Shown in pieces: positions 1-10,248 of a stretch of 20,619 nucleotides of DNA (the first letter of the stretch is position 1; every line of letters begins with the position of its first letter). The position numbers and the translations under genes were made by a program. A model generated the notes under the pieces. That model had not been told where the DNA came from and ran no database searches. It saw only the letters and a program-made list of their open reading frames with translations. The stretch comes from Cudoniella acicularis (taxonomy: Eukaryota; Ascomycota; Leotiomycetes; Helotiales; Helotiaceae), in the NCBI GenBank assembly GCA_013054445.1, contig JAAMPI010001047.1, forward strand, positions 1 through 20,619, in the 5' to 3' direction.

Positions 1-914
1 CAGTTGGCGTGTTCTTTGCGAATGTGAGTCTTAAGCTGAGAATCACTTGTGAAGCCAAGTTTCTGGGGAGTTCCATCAGGGTTGAATGAATTCGGCATAA
101 TGCATGAGTCGCATACGAAACGGGGAGCTGCATGAACTCTTTCTTCATGTTTGCGCAATCCACCGGCTCCATCGAATCCAGCATTGCAGGGGACTTTGGT
201 GACGGGATCGACGTATGTACAAGGGAAAGGAGCCAGTTCAAGGTGGTCGGTGCGAATATGTCTTTGGAGAGTTTGGTGTTTGCGAAAGGTCTGATTGCAG
301 GGTGGATAGGCAGTACATCTAAAAGTATCACGTCCTTGATGGGCCTCCTTGTGTCTCCGAAGCCTAGTCCCTGTCAAGAAAGATTTTGTGCAGCCCTCCC
401 AATCGCAAACATATGTTTTTTCTTGAATGTGGGAGCCCTTAATATGCCTCTGTAGATGCTTGTCTTCCATGTAGGATTTATCGCAGCCCTCGTATTGGCA
501 GACGTATGGTCTCTCGTTGGTGTGCGACCGCAAGTGTGCCTGTAGCCTTACTGGTCTATTGAAGGTTTTACCGCAGCCTGGGTAAGTGCATTGGATGGTC
601 TTGAATTCCGAGGGGAACCTCTTGCGGCCGGGTGAGAGAGGTGTAGCAGGTGTATCTGCACCGTTGCCGGTCTCTGAGAAGTCATCTCTTCCCGAATTGG
701 AGGTATCATAATATTCGCTTGCTTCGTCATCGTCGTCGACTTGCCTGGACTCTTCTATAAAAACATTAGACCTCTGGATTTGGGAGAAAATGATTTCGAA
801 ATTACCTAGAGCGGGACGCTCAAGCTGCAATCTCTTCACAGCATTGTCCAGAAATGTGGGTGTTTCAGACTCAAATGAGGCTGGCAACTTCCTCTTCCCC
901 GCAATGGTAGCCAT
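1..914 (-). CDS. TFIIIA-like C2H2 zinc-finger protein, 3' part cut by window edge
   Basis: Two exons are visible: 914..806 and 754..1 (running off the left edge). The 51-nt intron 805..755 joins CTA-G to AA-GAG. The first ATG in the zinc-finger frame is at 914. The readable 287 residues start with a basic, then acidic/Ser-rich leader (1-88), followed by at least six fingers. Their ligands are C92/C97/H110/H114, C122/C127/H140/H145, C153/C158/H171/H175, C183/C189/H202/H207, C215/C226/H239/H244 and C251/C254/H280/H285. TNERPY-type linkers, the degenerate long fifth finger and the CxxC sixth finger match the layout of fungal TFIIIA. Known family role: it binds the 5S rRNA gene internal control region and recruits TFIIIC/TFIIIB for Pol III, and also binds 5S RNA. 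The remaining fingers lie outside the window. Another multi-finger C2H2 factor is possible, but finger spacing and the conserved neighbour RPB6 make TFIIIA the best call. Confidence 0.8.
   Translation of the reverse strand, partial: MATIAGKRKLPASFESETPTFLDNAVKRLQLERPALGNFEIIFSQIQRSNVFIEESRQVDDDDEASEYYDTSNSGRDDFSETGNGADTPATPLSPGRKRFPSEFKTIQCTYPGCGKTFNRPVRLQAHLRSHTNERPYVCQYEGCDKSYMEDKHLQRHIKGSHIQEKTYVCDWEGCTKSFLTGTRLRRHKEAHQGRDTFRCTAYPPCNQTFRKHQTLQRHIRTDHLELAPFPCTYVDPVTKVPCNAGFDGAGGLRKHEERVHAAPRFVCDSCIMPNSFNPDGTPQKLGFTSDSQLKTHIRKEHAN
755..805 (-). other. Intron 1 of the TFIIIA-like gene
   Basis: This 51-nt intron has donor GTAATT, a CTAAT branch-point-like element and acceptor ATAG. Removing it joins the N-terminal leader to the finger frame without a stop. 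Confidence 0.8.
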
Positions 915-1169
915 TGAGGTCGGGAGGATGATGGCATGAAGGGCTGTTGACGAAGTTAGCAAATATTTCGGTTGGAATTTATTTTGGTGTGGTGTGGGTG
1001 ACAGGGGTGGTCGAACTCTTGGCACGCTAAACCTTAAATTTTGGGCTGTCCGAAGCGTATACAATTTTCTTTGACCTTCTTGAACATCACAACAATCAAC
1101 TCTTGCGCGCCTCCAAAATCGGTATCAACTTCGCAACATCCTTCAATAATCTGCGACTGATATATCAAA
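915..1169. promoter_or_regulatory. Divergent promoter of the TFIIIA-like and RPB6 genes
   Basis: These 255 nt separate the two start codons, which face away from each other. No canonical TATA box is evident. A pyrimidine-rich, CAA-rich stretch just before 1170 looks like the RPB6 leader. The short spacing implies overlapping promoters for two parts of the nuclear transcription machinery. Confidence 0.6.
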
Positions 1170-1856
1170 ATGTCTGATGACGAGGGCGGAAACGGCGGCG
1201 GCGGGTAGGCGCACTTCCAAGCTGGAGGAGGATTAAACCTTCCTCTACTAGCAGGTATTAACTCGTTGCAGGTTCTCCCCAACCTACGATGACGAGGAGC
1301 CTCTATACGACGATGCCGAGCCAGAAGAGCCCTTTGACCCCGATGAGGAGAATCACGACGTTGATGACATTGCGGTTGGCCAAAATCCAGATCAACTGTT
1401 AGCAACTGGCGAACGGGGGGTTGTAGAGTCGGGAGATCCATCGGCTGCTGCAAATAGAGGCAAGGAGAAGGCGCCGAAGGATAAGAAGATTCCACCCGAT
1501 CAAAGGACCACCACGCCATATATGACCAAGTACGAGAGAGCTAGGATTCTAGGGACCAGAGCGCTGCAGATTAGGTGAGTCGGCGCATGGAGTTGAAGGG
1601 TTGAATGGAACAAAGGGTGGCATTCTGACTTTACTGTCTATCCAGTATGAATGCGCCAGTGCTGGTTGATCTTGAAGGAGAGACCGATCCGCTACAGATT
1701 GCGATCAAGGAGTTGAGAGAAAAGAAGATACCCTTAATTGTGCGACGATACATGCCCGATGGCTTGTAAGTTGTAATCAAATTGCGAGTACTGCAAGTTC
1801 AAAGCTAACATAAAATTAGCTACGAGGATTGGACCTGCGAAGAATTGCTGCAGTAA
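1170..1856 (+). CDS. RPB6: RNA polymerase I/II/III common subunit Rpb6 (RPABC2)
   Basis: Four exons: 1170..1204, 1272..1574, 1646..1765 and 1820..1856, giving 164 aa. Each junction keeps the frame and removes in-frame stops. After an acidic, Gly/Asp/Glu-rich N-terminus (about 1-75) comes the conserved C-terminal core: [20 protein letters not shown], then [19 protein letters not shown], the [14 protein letters not shown] segment and a YEDW ending. This is diagnostic of Rpb6/RpoK/omega. The length is close to the usual ~155 aa of yeast Rpo26. The protein is a nuclear subunit shared by all three RNA polymerases and helps latch the largest subunit. The first intron has an alternative acceptor at 1253, but using it brings in a TAA, so 1271 was chosen. 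Identification is secure; the exon 1 boundary is slightly less so. Confidence 0.95.
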
Positions 1857-2238
1857 GATATCAGGATAGTGATAAGCCGCATAGCATGGTGCTGGATTGG
1901 CGTAATAAATGGCGTTTTGCCCGAGACATTGGGGGCGGACTTTGTTCCTTTAGATGACTTACATCTTATGCTCTTTCATTCGTCGGTGCAGCAAAAAATT
2001 CATTAACCACATCCCGAGCCAGCATTGTCAATGCCGTGTGTTCTCCGATTTGGAGGGATTTTAATGCCGAACAGGGATGTTAAATCCCCTACAGTGGGGT
2101 AAGGAGGGGTCAAGAGCCTAAAACGTCATCCCTAAATAAATATTCCAATCCCCAAAGACGATCAATTGCTACATTTCTCTTCAACCACCTTCCACTTCTT
2201 CTCTAGCAATCTCCCCAATCCATTCAAAAACAGTCACG
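1857..2238 (+). other. Intergenic: RPB6 3' end and S-formylglutathione hydrolase promoter
   Basis: No gene was found in this 382-nt stretch. AATAAA at about 1903 could serve as the RPB6 polyadenylation element. The distal half holds C4T/AG4 motifs and an AT-rich TATA-like element that belong to the downstream gene. Confidence 0.6.
2086..2144 (+). promoter_or_regulatory. Two STRE-like motifs and TATA-like element upstream of the formaldehyde detoxification gene
   Basis: CCCCT at 2086-2090 and AGGGG at 2105-2109 match the stress response element core, in opposite orientations. TAAATAAATATT at 2133-2144 is TATA-like, about 95 nt before the ATG. Pentamers occur by chance, so stress control is a suggestion only. 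Confidence 0.35.
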
Positions 2239-3300
2239 ATGTCTTTCAAAACCACCGCAACGATCGCATCTTTTGGCGGCAAACTCCTCAAACTTACACA
2301 CCAAGCTTCAACCGTCGACTGTGAAATGGCATTGAATCTCTACCTCCCACCACAAGCCTCTAGTACTCAACATAAAGTCCCAGTTCTCTTCTACTTATCC
2401 GGCTTAACATGCACAAGCGACAACTGTGCCGAGAAAGGGTTTTTCCAACACGGAGCGAGTCAGAAAGGAATCGCAATTGTATACCCTGATACTTCCCCTC
2501 GTACAGCCTCCCTCATATCGAACAAAACAACAAATATACACTAACTGTGAATACAGGAGGCCTAAAAATCGAAGGTCAAGATGATGCCTACGACTTCGGC
2601 ACAGGCGCCGGCTTCTACATCAACGCAACGCAAGCCCCCTGGTCCAGCAACTACAAAATGGAATCTTACATAACGAACGAACTTCCCTCCGCCCTCTTCT
2701 CCTCCTTCCCTGAACTCGACTCCTCTCGTGTTTCTATAACCGGCCATTCAATGGGAGGTCACGGAGCTTTGACTCTATTTCTGAAGAATCCGGGCATGTA
2801 TAAGAGTGTTAGTGCGTTTGCGCCGATCGCAAACCCAAGTAAATGTCCTTGGGGGGAGAAGGCATTTAAGGGTTATCTTGGAGAGGATAAGGAGGCGTGG
2901 AAAAAGCACGATGCTACGGAGTTGATTGCGGGGTGGAAGGGGGGTTTTGATTGTTTAATCGATGTGGTTTGTCTCATTCTCTGTCAAGGGCCGAGGGAGC
3001 AAGTAAAAATCAAGAGAAATGCTAATTCGGGAATCGCTACGATAGGGAACGGGCGATAACTTTTACAAGCAAAACCAGTTGCTACCAGAAAACTTTGCTG
3101 AAGCGGCAAAAGCGTCGGGAAATGATAAAGGGCTGGTTCTCCGGTATCAAGATGTATGTCCAGCCGTTACCCCTATTCATGTTATCTTCTTTTGGACTGG
3201 CTGACATGGAACCTTGAAGGGATATGACCACTCATACTACTTCATCTCGACTTTTGCAACAGATCATGTAAACCACGCTGCAAAGCATTTGTTCGCATAG
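2239..3300 (+). CDS. S-formylglutathione hydrolase (esterase D family)
   Basis: Four exons: 2239..2500, 2557..2966, 3046..3153 and 3220..3300, giving 286 aa, the normal family length. The introns (56, 79 and 66 nt) have CTAAC/CTGAC-type branch points, and all junctions keep conserved motifs in frame. The protein is an alpha/beta hydrolase. It has the [15 protein letters not shown] oxyanion-region block, the nucleophile elbow GHSMGG with Ser152, then [12 protein letters not shown] with the probable catalytic Asp228, and YDHSYYFI with His264. The family hydrolyses S-formylglutathione to formate and glutathione. This is the second step of glutathione-dependent formaldehyde detoxification, in the cytosol. 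No neighbouring formaldehyde dehydrogenase or other pathway gene is present. The C-terminus ends -LFA, so no obvious peroxisomal signal is seen. Confidence 0.95.
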
Positions 3301-3699
3301 TAGGTTTCTTCCCCTCTGCTACTGTTACCCAGTTCTGTATCAGGAAGACTTGCTAGATAGGGGCTAATTTGGATAGAAGCGATTGGAGCATAAGAGAAAA
3401 GTTGTAGATAAAGCAAATAATGATCTTATTCAATTCTGCTAAAAACCCACCCGGCACACGAAAATGCAACATGATGCTACCCTAGCCCTTGTCTTGTGAT
3501 AAGCATTATGACAATATCTTTGCTAAACTCGCTCGGGTATCTTGATGCATTCCCATTCCCTTTGTTTCCGGTTGCACAGCAACATCGAAATTTCCATCAG
3601 TCGGTCATATTCTCATAATTTCATATCGTAGGCTGTTTCTCGCCTGTATTGTCTTTCCACTGTGCGGGAGCTCGCCTGGAGACCAGGTCGAAGACTGCT
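3301..3699. other. Convergent 3' intergenic region
   Basis: This 399-nt stretch lies between the ends of the S-formylglutathione hydrolase gene (+) and the Afi1/MesA-like gene (-). It is AT-rich in the middle with AATAAT/TTATTC-like elements suited to 3' processing on both strands. No coding region or RNA gene is supported. Confidence 0.6.
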
Positions 3700-6431
3700 T
3701 TAACTGACCCTCTTCTCAACTAGCATCCCTGGGCCATCCTGGACCCCGCTGGCCTGCTCTCCCATCTTAAATCTTATCTCTGCTTCAGCCTCTCTCTTAA
3801 TTCTAAAATACGCCAACTTCTCAAAACGGCTTAGTCCTTTCCACCAATGCCGTCCGGCTTCGTGCTCACTGATTCTCTCTAAGAGATCAACAACTTTCAA
3901 GCGAACATCCTTATCCTTATGAAAGAGGCCAAGGGCTATATAAAAGAGACCAGCATGATATTCCGGAGCAACGGTGAGAAGCTGGCAAATCTCATCATAG
4001 GAATGAGTATATTTTGAAAGAGCCACATAAATCTCCTTGCTGGCCGCGGGCGTGAGTTTGGTCATTCGGAGGCGGTCATGTAGATGGTGGAGATCAAGAC
4101 TTTTTAAGGGGCGGAACATGAAGAGCTGAGCGAGGTCCTACAATCATTAGCGGTAGCGAGTAAACTTCAGAGGAATGCCGTACTTGTTTGAAGCTGAAAT
4201 AGCTTCTCGTATTTCTCCAGCCTTCGATTCGACTTACTCCAGCTGCCATCTCTTTCAACCTCGACGCATCATCACTCCATACATATCCATGCCCAACAGC
4301 GGCCTCGTTTCCGGATTCAGCCTCTTCAACGCCAATGTATAAAGCACTGGCTCCGTAAACACTTTCCTCAAATGCGGCAGAAATTCGAGTGAATTTCTCA
4401 ACCCAATCCCGAAATTTGGTCCGAATGACACCTTCTCCGTGACGAGCCGCGATGCTTCGTAAGACATCCTGCATAAAGGCTTGATCTCCTGTGGGATCAC
4501 CTGCTATCGGCAAGTTGTTCGACGCTGCATTTGCCACATTTGCATAAGAAGGATTCTGCTGCATGAAATTTGCCAGACCTTCAGTGAGAGGAGCAGGCTC
4601 AATCCGAGTACTGATTTTCATCCGGCCCGTTGGCAGATCACAGAGGACATCCCACCATTCAGGATGATTCTCAAAAGTTGGATTCGTGACGCCTGCAATA
4701 AAACCAGGTACTTTTAAAAGATCGTCTATTTTACTAAGATCGGTGTAGGGGAAAGCATGGCGAGTGAAGCCGCGTAGGACTCCTCCAGAAGCTAACGCAC
4801 AGGCTGCAAGTACTGCTTCAGCAACTTCTCCAGACGGCCGATTGTGGCCAAGGAATATGACACGTTTCTGGGTCAACATGGCATTGGCCAGGACAATTAT
4901 AGGATGCGTGTTTGCACCACTTGTAGTGAGATGTGGGTGAAGAGAAAAAGGCTGAGGAGATTTTGCGTGAGGCTCGGCGAATGTTTGGATGAGTTTAATA
5001 AGAGAGAAGTCGCCAACGGTCTCAGGAGAAATGGCAACCGGTACCTTAATGGGGATGGGTATCCCGTTATACATGACTTTTGTCTCAAATTCGTGGGTAT
5101 CTCGAGGGACTGAGTATTGTGAGTGTGCTACAACATGTGCCTTCGTTCCATTACGTGTAAGATCAACTCGCCTCTCTGGACTCTCGGCCAAAGCCATCAT
5201 ATCCTCTGGGGTTTCACCGCGATCCTCGGCCATTCTCATCTGAATCATCTGTTCGAATTTCTCAACAAAGAGATCTTTGTTGTCGCTGGCCTGCAGAAGA
5301 TGTCTTTCCAGAAGGCTTAATTTAGGCATTAGTGATAGGTCCATGGTGTTTACGGCGTCGTACAGAAGCGAGAGCGTTGCCGGTTGTGGCGATTTGAAAT
5401 ACTCCTCTAGGGCTAATAATAATAATGGCTGTGGATTGATTAGCATAAAATTCGAGAGAGGTCGAAGTAGGTATAACCTTATATATGTGAAGAAAAGGAT
5501 GCCGTGTGCATATTGCCATGGCTTTTACAACCGCTCCTCGTTTGGCAGTTTTGTCTTGTTTTGTGTTCACAAGATTCAATACATAAATTAACGGAGGTCC
5601 TTCACCTCCTTCAGGCTCGCTTTCGTCCGATGATTCCTCGGCTGTTGTGCTGCCATCCATTTCGGCTTCTTCTGCATCTTGAATCGAGTCACCATCATCA
5701 GGGTCCAACAATCCTACAGTACGGTCCCTTCTCCTTTGCCGCCTCTCCCTTCGTTCTTCCCTAGCCTCGGCTTCCTCCTCTTCTTGACTGGTGTCCTTGT
5801 GCAGGAAAAAAATGGTCCAGTCCTGATTCCGTACATGAGCCTGATCTGGCAACATCAATTCCGCTAGCATGTGCTCGTCTCCCGTTATTGCTACAGGGTA
5901 CTGGTGTTCCATAATCGGACCTTTGTCGATGTCAAACGAAGCCACCAGTATATATTCCACATGGTTTTCACTCTCCCCTCGTGGATATTGTGACCGCAAC
6001 TTCCTCCTCGGATGCGCATCTGGGTTGTACTTTCGCGGGGCGGACAACGAGGAGTGTTGAGAGGATATGCCGCTCGAGGGTGTCTTGGAATTGGAACTAG
6101 GATCGGAGGTACGGTTGGTGTCTACCATAGGAGGATTGGGAGACCTCGAGGGTCTTCTGGAGTGCCGCGACATTGTTGAAGGAGATCTCGAGGAGGGAAA
6201 AGACGATAGGGAGGTTCTGCGATTGGCAGTGACACTGCCATTGGAGCTCCAGGTTGCAACGGTATCCGTAGTTCCAACGGTGCCTCTCGTGGTAGGACGC
6301 TGCATAGTCTGCATTGCTTGTTTCGTGGCTTTGGTCTTGGTGTCGATCGGCACATAGGAAGGAGAAGAGGCCATCAGCAATTCAGCGCGCGGTTGGACAA
6401 CTCTGGGACGTGCGGAGGTTGAGACAGGCAT
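3700..6431 (-). CDS. Afi1/MesA-like DENN-family polarity protein
   Basis: Three exons: 6431..5478, 5428..4184 and 4137..3700, giving 878 aa. The 49- and 46-nt introns are both phase 0, and splicing yields [15 protein letters not shown] and FSFKQ-DLAQLFM. Residues 1-157 are low-complexity Ser/Pro/Arg-rich. Residues 159-213 carry the hallmark [21 protein letters not shown] block of the Afi1 docking domain (an upstream-DENN-like fold). A charged Arg/Glu linker (215-278) follows, then [13 protein letters not shown] and, about 450-590, the SPA/central DENN region with [20 protein letters not shown]. Yeast Afi1 interacts with the Arf3 GTPase and Aspergillus MesA stabilises polarity axes, so a role in polarised secretion or tip growth at the cortex is likely by homology. 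The gene is divergent from a myosin-light-chain-like gene. Family assignment is strong; the exact partner is inferred. Confidence 0.87.
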
Positions 6432-6948
6432 CTGTCGAGGATCCGTGCATCTGAGAGTTTAAAATCGCACTCGTGCGCAGCGCTCAATTTGAAGCGGATC
6501 CATATGAGGCCGGAGAAACCTGGCTCAGGGGTGGAAAAACATGACAGAACGACGATAACAGCGCCTGTATATATTGGGGGGTTGCCGATGTCGATGTGTC
6601 AGAGCTATGCTGCGATTTGAATTCAGGGGTTGTGGCTGTCAAAAGGCGCTTACGTGAGAACTCTGGAACGCACAAAAGTGACAACTGCAGCCTCGTGTGG
6701 CGCACGGGCTGTGTCGCAGACTGTGGCTAACATGTTGATGCCGACCCTGTCGCGTTGTTTACTTCCTTCGGAGTATTGACTTGACAACAGCATCCACGAG
6801 ATCGCCTTGCACTCCTGAGTCTCAACCCAATTGCTGCTCGCTATACTGCTCGCAACCACCTAGCACTTTTCGCACTTTTCCTGGCCTTGAGACCTAAATT
6901 GACAAACTCTCAACTTATTCCAGCTACCTAGCCACACCTGTCGCAATC
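6432..6948. promoter_or_regulatory. Divergent promoter of the Afi1/MesA-like and EF-hand genes
   Basis: These 517 nt separate the two start codons. The part next to 6949 is C/T- and CAA-rich, typical of a fungal leader. No gene or RNA is recognised here, and the open frames on the minus strand (6484-6859) have no recognisable protein features. Confidence 0.55.
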
Positions 6949-7935
6949 ATGGTACGTTACCATCGTGACTTCTCCACAATACTGGGCTCTATTTTGTAAT
7001 TAATATTTTTTAGTCAATGTCAACTCCGTACAAGCCATCCCCTCTCTCATATGGCTCTCCACGAGCCTCTCCTTTTCGTCGCCCAGAAAGCCCTGCATCC
7101 CCATCACCCCTCCGACAATCAACACCAAATCCGTCACCAACAAAAATGGCAACATCATCCACGACGCCTTCTAGATTAGCACAAAGCTCAACACCAACGG
7201 CCCATATAGATGCAGACTCCTGGACACCACGAGGGCTTGTGGCAGCAGCAGGAAGGAGGGAGAGAGAGCGCTCTCCAACACCAACGAGAGCGGCACAAAG
7301 TCCTGGTTTTGGAGGGATGCTCACAAATCGAAATACAACAGATAGTAATGCGCTTTCGAAATTGCAGCCTGCACAAGTGAGAGAATTGAGGGAAGGCTTC
7401 CAAATTTTGGATAGGGATAGTGATGGGCAAGTTGGAAGAGATGATGTGGCAGACATGTTGACACAATTAGGTGAGCATCTCTTACGGTTGGGATCGCAAA
7501 CAGATAATAATATTTCTTGCAGGCCTTTCCGCCAACACCTCGGATGTTACTGCATTCTTTCCTTCTTCTACGCCACAGACTGTGACCCTTCCAGCATACT
7601 TGAACTCCCTTGCAGGCCTCCTAGCTTCACTTTCGCCCTCACAGGAACTCCTTTCGGCGTTTTCGGCTTTCGATGAGGATGATAGCGGACAAATCGATGT
7701 TAGTGAGCTTCGTGACGCCTTATTGCATACAGCGCCAGAGCCAGGTGAGAGACCTTTAACAGAAAGAGAAATCGATCGGGTCATGGGTGGATTTACGGGG
7801 AGGAGGGCTTTCAGCAAGCATAGTGCAGTGGGTATGGGAAAGAGGGGAGAAGTATTCAAATACCAGGAGTTTGTCTCTAGCGTTGCTGGAGGCGCTAGTG
7901 TCGAGGGTAAGGACGCAAGAGAAGAGGAGGAGTAA
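6949..7935 (+). CDS. EF-hand protein, probable myosin II regulatory light chain
   Basis: Three exons: 6949..6951 (the ATG alone), 7014..7470 and 7523..7935, giving 290 aa. A second in-frame ATG at 7017 would give 288 aa if the leader is not spliced as proposed. Residues 1-120 are disordered and Ser/Pro-rich, with many SP/TP sites. Two canonical EF loops follow: DRDSDGQVGRDD at 134-145 and DEDDSGQIDVSE at 204-215. They are about 70 residues apart, the EF1-to-EF3 spacing of the calmodulin superfamily; the hands between and after look degenerate. The GERPLTEREI and KYQEFV segments fit fungal Rlc1-type light chains, which bind type II myosin at the cytokinetic ring. A calmodulin-like protein of other function remains possible. 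The tail ends in a run of Glu. Confidence 0.7.
6952..7013 (+). other. Intron directly after the start codon
   Basis: Donor GTACGT follows the ATG at 6949-6951 and acceptor TTTTTTAG ends at 7013, a 62-nt intron with a TTAAT-type branch region. It puts the next codons (Ser-Met-Ser) in frame, so exon 1 codes for methionine only. Confidence 0.65.
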
Positions 7936-8526
7936 AGAGAACAAACGTCTGAAGCAAAGTTGTGATAGATATTAGTATTTGATCATGAATGCTGCAGGAT
8001 ATGCACATACGCAACAATTACGACTGGCAGGGAGTAATAATCATCATTGGGAAAGAGGATGCAGCCTGATGTATCATACGAACCCACGCGCTGGCGTTTG
8101 CAACGACAGAGACATGAATATGGGATTATATAGCACCTTTCGAGTTGGTATAAGCATCGACTCACGCGGCATCATGGAGATGACCCGGTATTTGCTAGGG
8201 AGCAGAAATATTTGTACCCAATCAAAAGCTTGAGTGGAGAACTTTTGGGTATTTGTATGATTAATGTACAGACAATACACCTTTCAATTTTTGTGTTAAT
8301 TATATAGTTGTGTTGCCATATTCTTAAAGTCAACAAAAAGTGACTCTGTGCTCGCTTAACCCTGAATCTAACTAATATATATACTAAAATATATAAACTT
8401 TTATCTGTCATAAAGTCATGATCATCCAATCGTGACATCTCGTCGTAAGAATCGTAAAAGTCATCACCTCATGAATCCAAATTCAGGAACAGATACTCGA
8501 AATCCTCCTCTCCATTTCACTACGTA
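7936..8526. other. Convergent 3' intergenic region, AT-rich core
   Basis: This 591-nt stretch lies between the EF-hand gene (+) and the CorA-like gene (-). It contains a strongly AT-rich segment at about 8280-8420 (TATATA and TTAATTATATAG runs) likely to hold polyadenylation signals for both genes. Short open frames here have no recognisable features. Confidence 0.6.
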
Positions 8527-10248
8527 TCACTCGCTCTTCTTCGTATCCCACGTACTCGCCTTACTCATCGTCCGCTTCCTCATGGTCGCCATAATCGTCT
8601 TTTCCATCCCCTCGCTCCCCTTCTCCAAATCCTGGTCTTCATCCTCGTACCTCTTCTCCCGTCGACGGTCCCACAACCACCACCCAATCACAATTATTGT
8701 CGTGATGGGAATTGTGACTGCCCAGTATATCCAGAATTGTTTGGATACGGACGGACTCCCATCGCCTTGGAAATTGAAAAAGGTCATAGAGAAAACGGAG
8801 GCGAGGTACGCGCCGGGGAGGAAGATGGCACCGAGAAGCGAAATGGTCTTCATAGCTGTGGAATCCCTTTTCGATGCGTGCGCTAGCTTGCGTTGTTCGC
8901 CGGCCATTTGGAAGTTTAATTTGGACTCTTTTTGTGCGATGATGTTATATAACTATTTCAGTCAGGACTCTGTTTCACGGAGGTGAGTGTTTCGGAAAAA
9001 GAGGGAAACTCACAGCACTTCTTTGAATATCCAGCCGTTGCAGAGTCGTATAAGCGTAGCTCTCAATACCTTGCAACTTCACTCGGTAGAAATCCATCCT
9101 CGCGAGCATACTAGCCTGCAAAGCCCTCATTCCTTTGTCCTTCCTCTCCACAGGTAGATGCTCGTAAAAAGTCACCATTGCACCTTCTATGCACTTTAGA
9201 ATCTCCAAGTAGGCTTTCGGTCTCTTCCATAGCACCTGACTATGACACTCCACTAGATCCCTATTCACAGCATCCAGATCTACAACTCCTTCTTTCACGT
9301 ATCCTTCTCGCTCCTCAATTTCACTGCGCATGCTTACTGCATGCTCTAATCGTCGCAGCCATTCGCGAGCATCTCGTTGCTTGATATCTGTTTTGAAGGA
9401 AACATCGTGGGAGAAGATGATAATGGGTAGGAGCATGGGGTGTCCAATTTGTATGACACAGGCTTTCAGATGCTTGATGCATTCGACGAGGTCTGAAGAG
9501 GGTGTTCCTTTGCAGAAGCCGGTCGTGATGCCATTATTAACATCATGAGACAGTGTTAATTCCCAGCCTCTGGTAAACCCCTTTTTGCGGACGTCACTTT
9601 TGCGGTACACAATTTCTACAGGTTGTCAGAAAAACCCTGCTTTCAAATTGGTGAGTGGTGGGATAATAATTACGCAAGTGTGGATTCTCTTCGTCTTGGT
9701 CCCAAGCAGACCAGAAGAAAGGACCAACACAACTCGTGCTTTCGATGGATCGATAAGGTAGATTTAGAGCTTCTACCATAGAAACATATTGCTCTGGTTT
9801 GAGACTGATGACATGAGGAGTGAAAGTCTCTGGATGTTGCGCGTTTTGTTGAAGTCTATTTCCGTCAGCGTATATTCTTGGCTGAAAGGTTTTCAATGCT
9901 CACATCAATCGCAAGCAAGCCTTTCTTTTGACACCCACTGGCAAGATAGGAGGCGCAAAAACCCCCTGACACATCGCGTCAGCTTTTCACCCATAAATCC
10001 CGATAAGAAAGGTGCAAAATATCATACTCTCCGATGCAGATAATTCTCAAATTCATCTGGCGTCAATGGATGCTCTTCGACCGAATTATATGATGGATCC
10101 TATCCCACCAACCAGTCAGCGCGGAGTCTCGCAACATTTCTAGGACTGCAGAGATACTCACAGAATAAGAAAAAATCTCAAGGTACGTGGTGGGCTCCTG
10201 GACGTGTTTACAACGGTCCACGTTCGCTTTGAACATATAATCGTCCAT
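8527..10248 (-). CDS. CorA-like membrane protein (fungal CorA-type transporter family)
   Basis: Six exons: 10248..10162, 10099..10028, 9965..9904, 9855..9674, 9615..9014 and 8952..8527, giving 476 aa. The ATG at 10248 is chosen because an in-frame TAA lies just upstream. Every junction removes a stop and restores family-like sequence, such as LQQNAQHPETFTPHVISL and GPFFWSAWDQDEENPHL. A long soluble N-terminal part leads to a helical region and the KLAHASKRDSTAMKTIS stalk. The first membrane helix (about 372-391) and the second (about 408-430) follow, then a charged Lys/Arg/Glu tail. This two-helix C-terminus is the CorA layout. Bacterial CorA carries divalent cations, chiefly Mg2+. Here the loop reads FSMTFFNF (389-396), without the Gly-Met-Asn signature, so transport activity cannot be assumed. 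Exon 3 and intron 2-3 edges are the least certain. Confidence 0.8.

Noticed and set aside
1034..1519. Minus-strand 161-codon open frame
   Set aside because: It overlaps the well-supported RPB6 exons antisense, is Pro/Arg-rich low complexity, and shows no domain.
4481..5591. Several plus-strand open frames of 78-104 codons
   Set aside because: They are antisense to the second exon of the Afi1/MesA-like gene and have no features of their own.
6067..6357. Plus-strand 96-codon open frame with hydrophobic C-terminus
   Set aside because: It is antisense to exon 1 of the Afi1/MesA-like gene; its Leu/Val bias reflects the Ser/Pro codons on the other strand.
7010..7859. Minus-strand open frames of 92-148 codons
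   Set aside because: All are antisense to the EF-hand gene, with no recognisable features.
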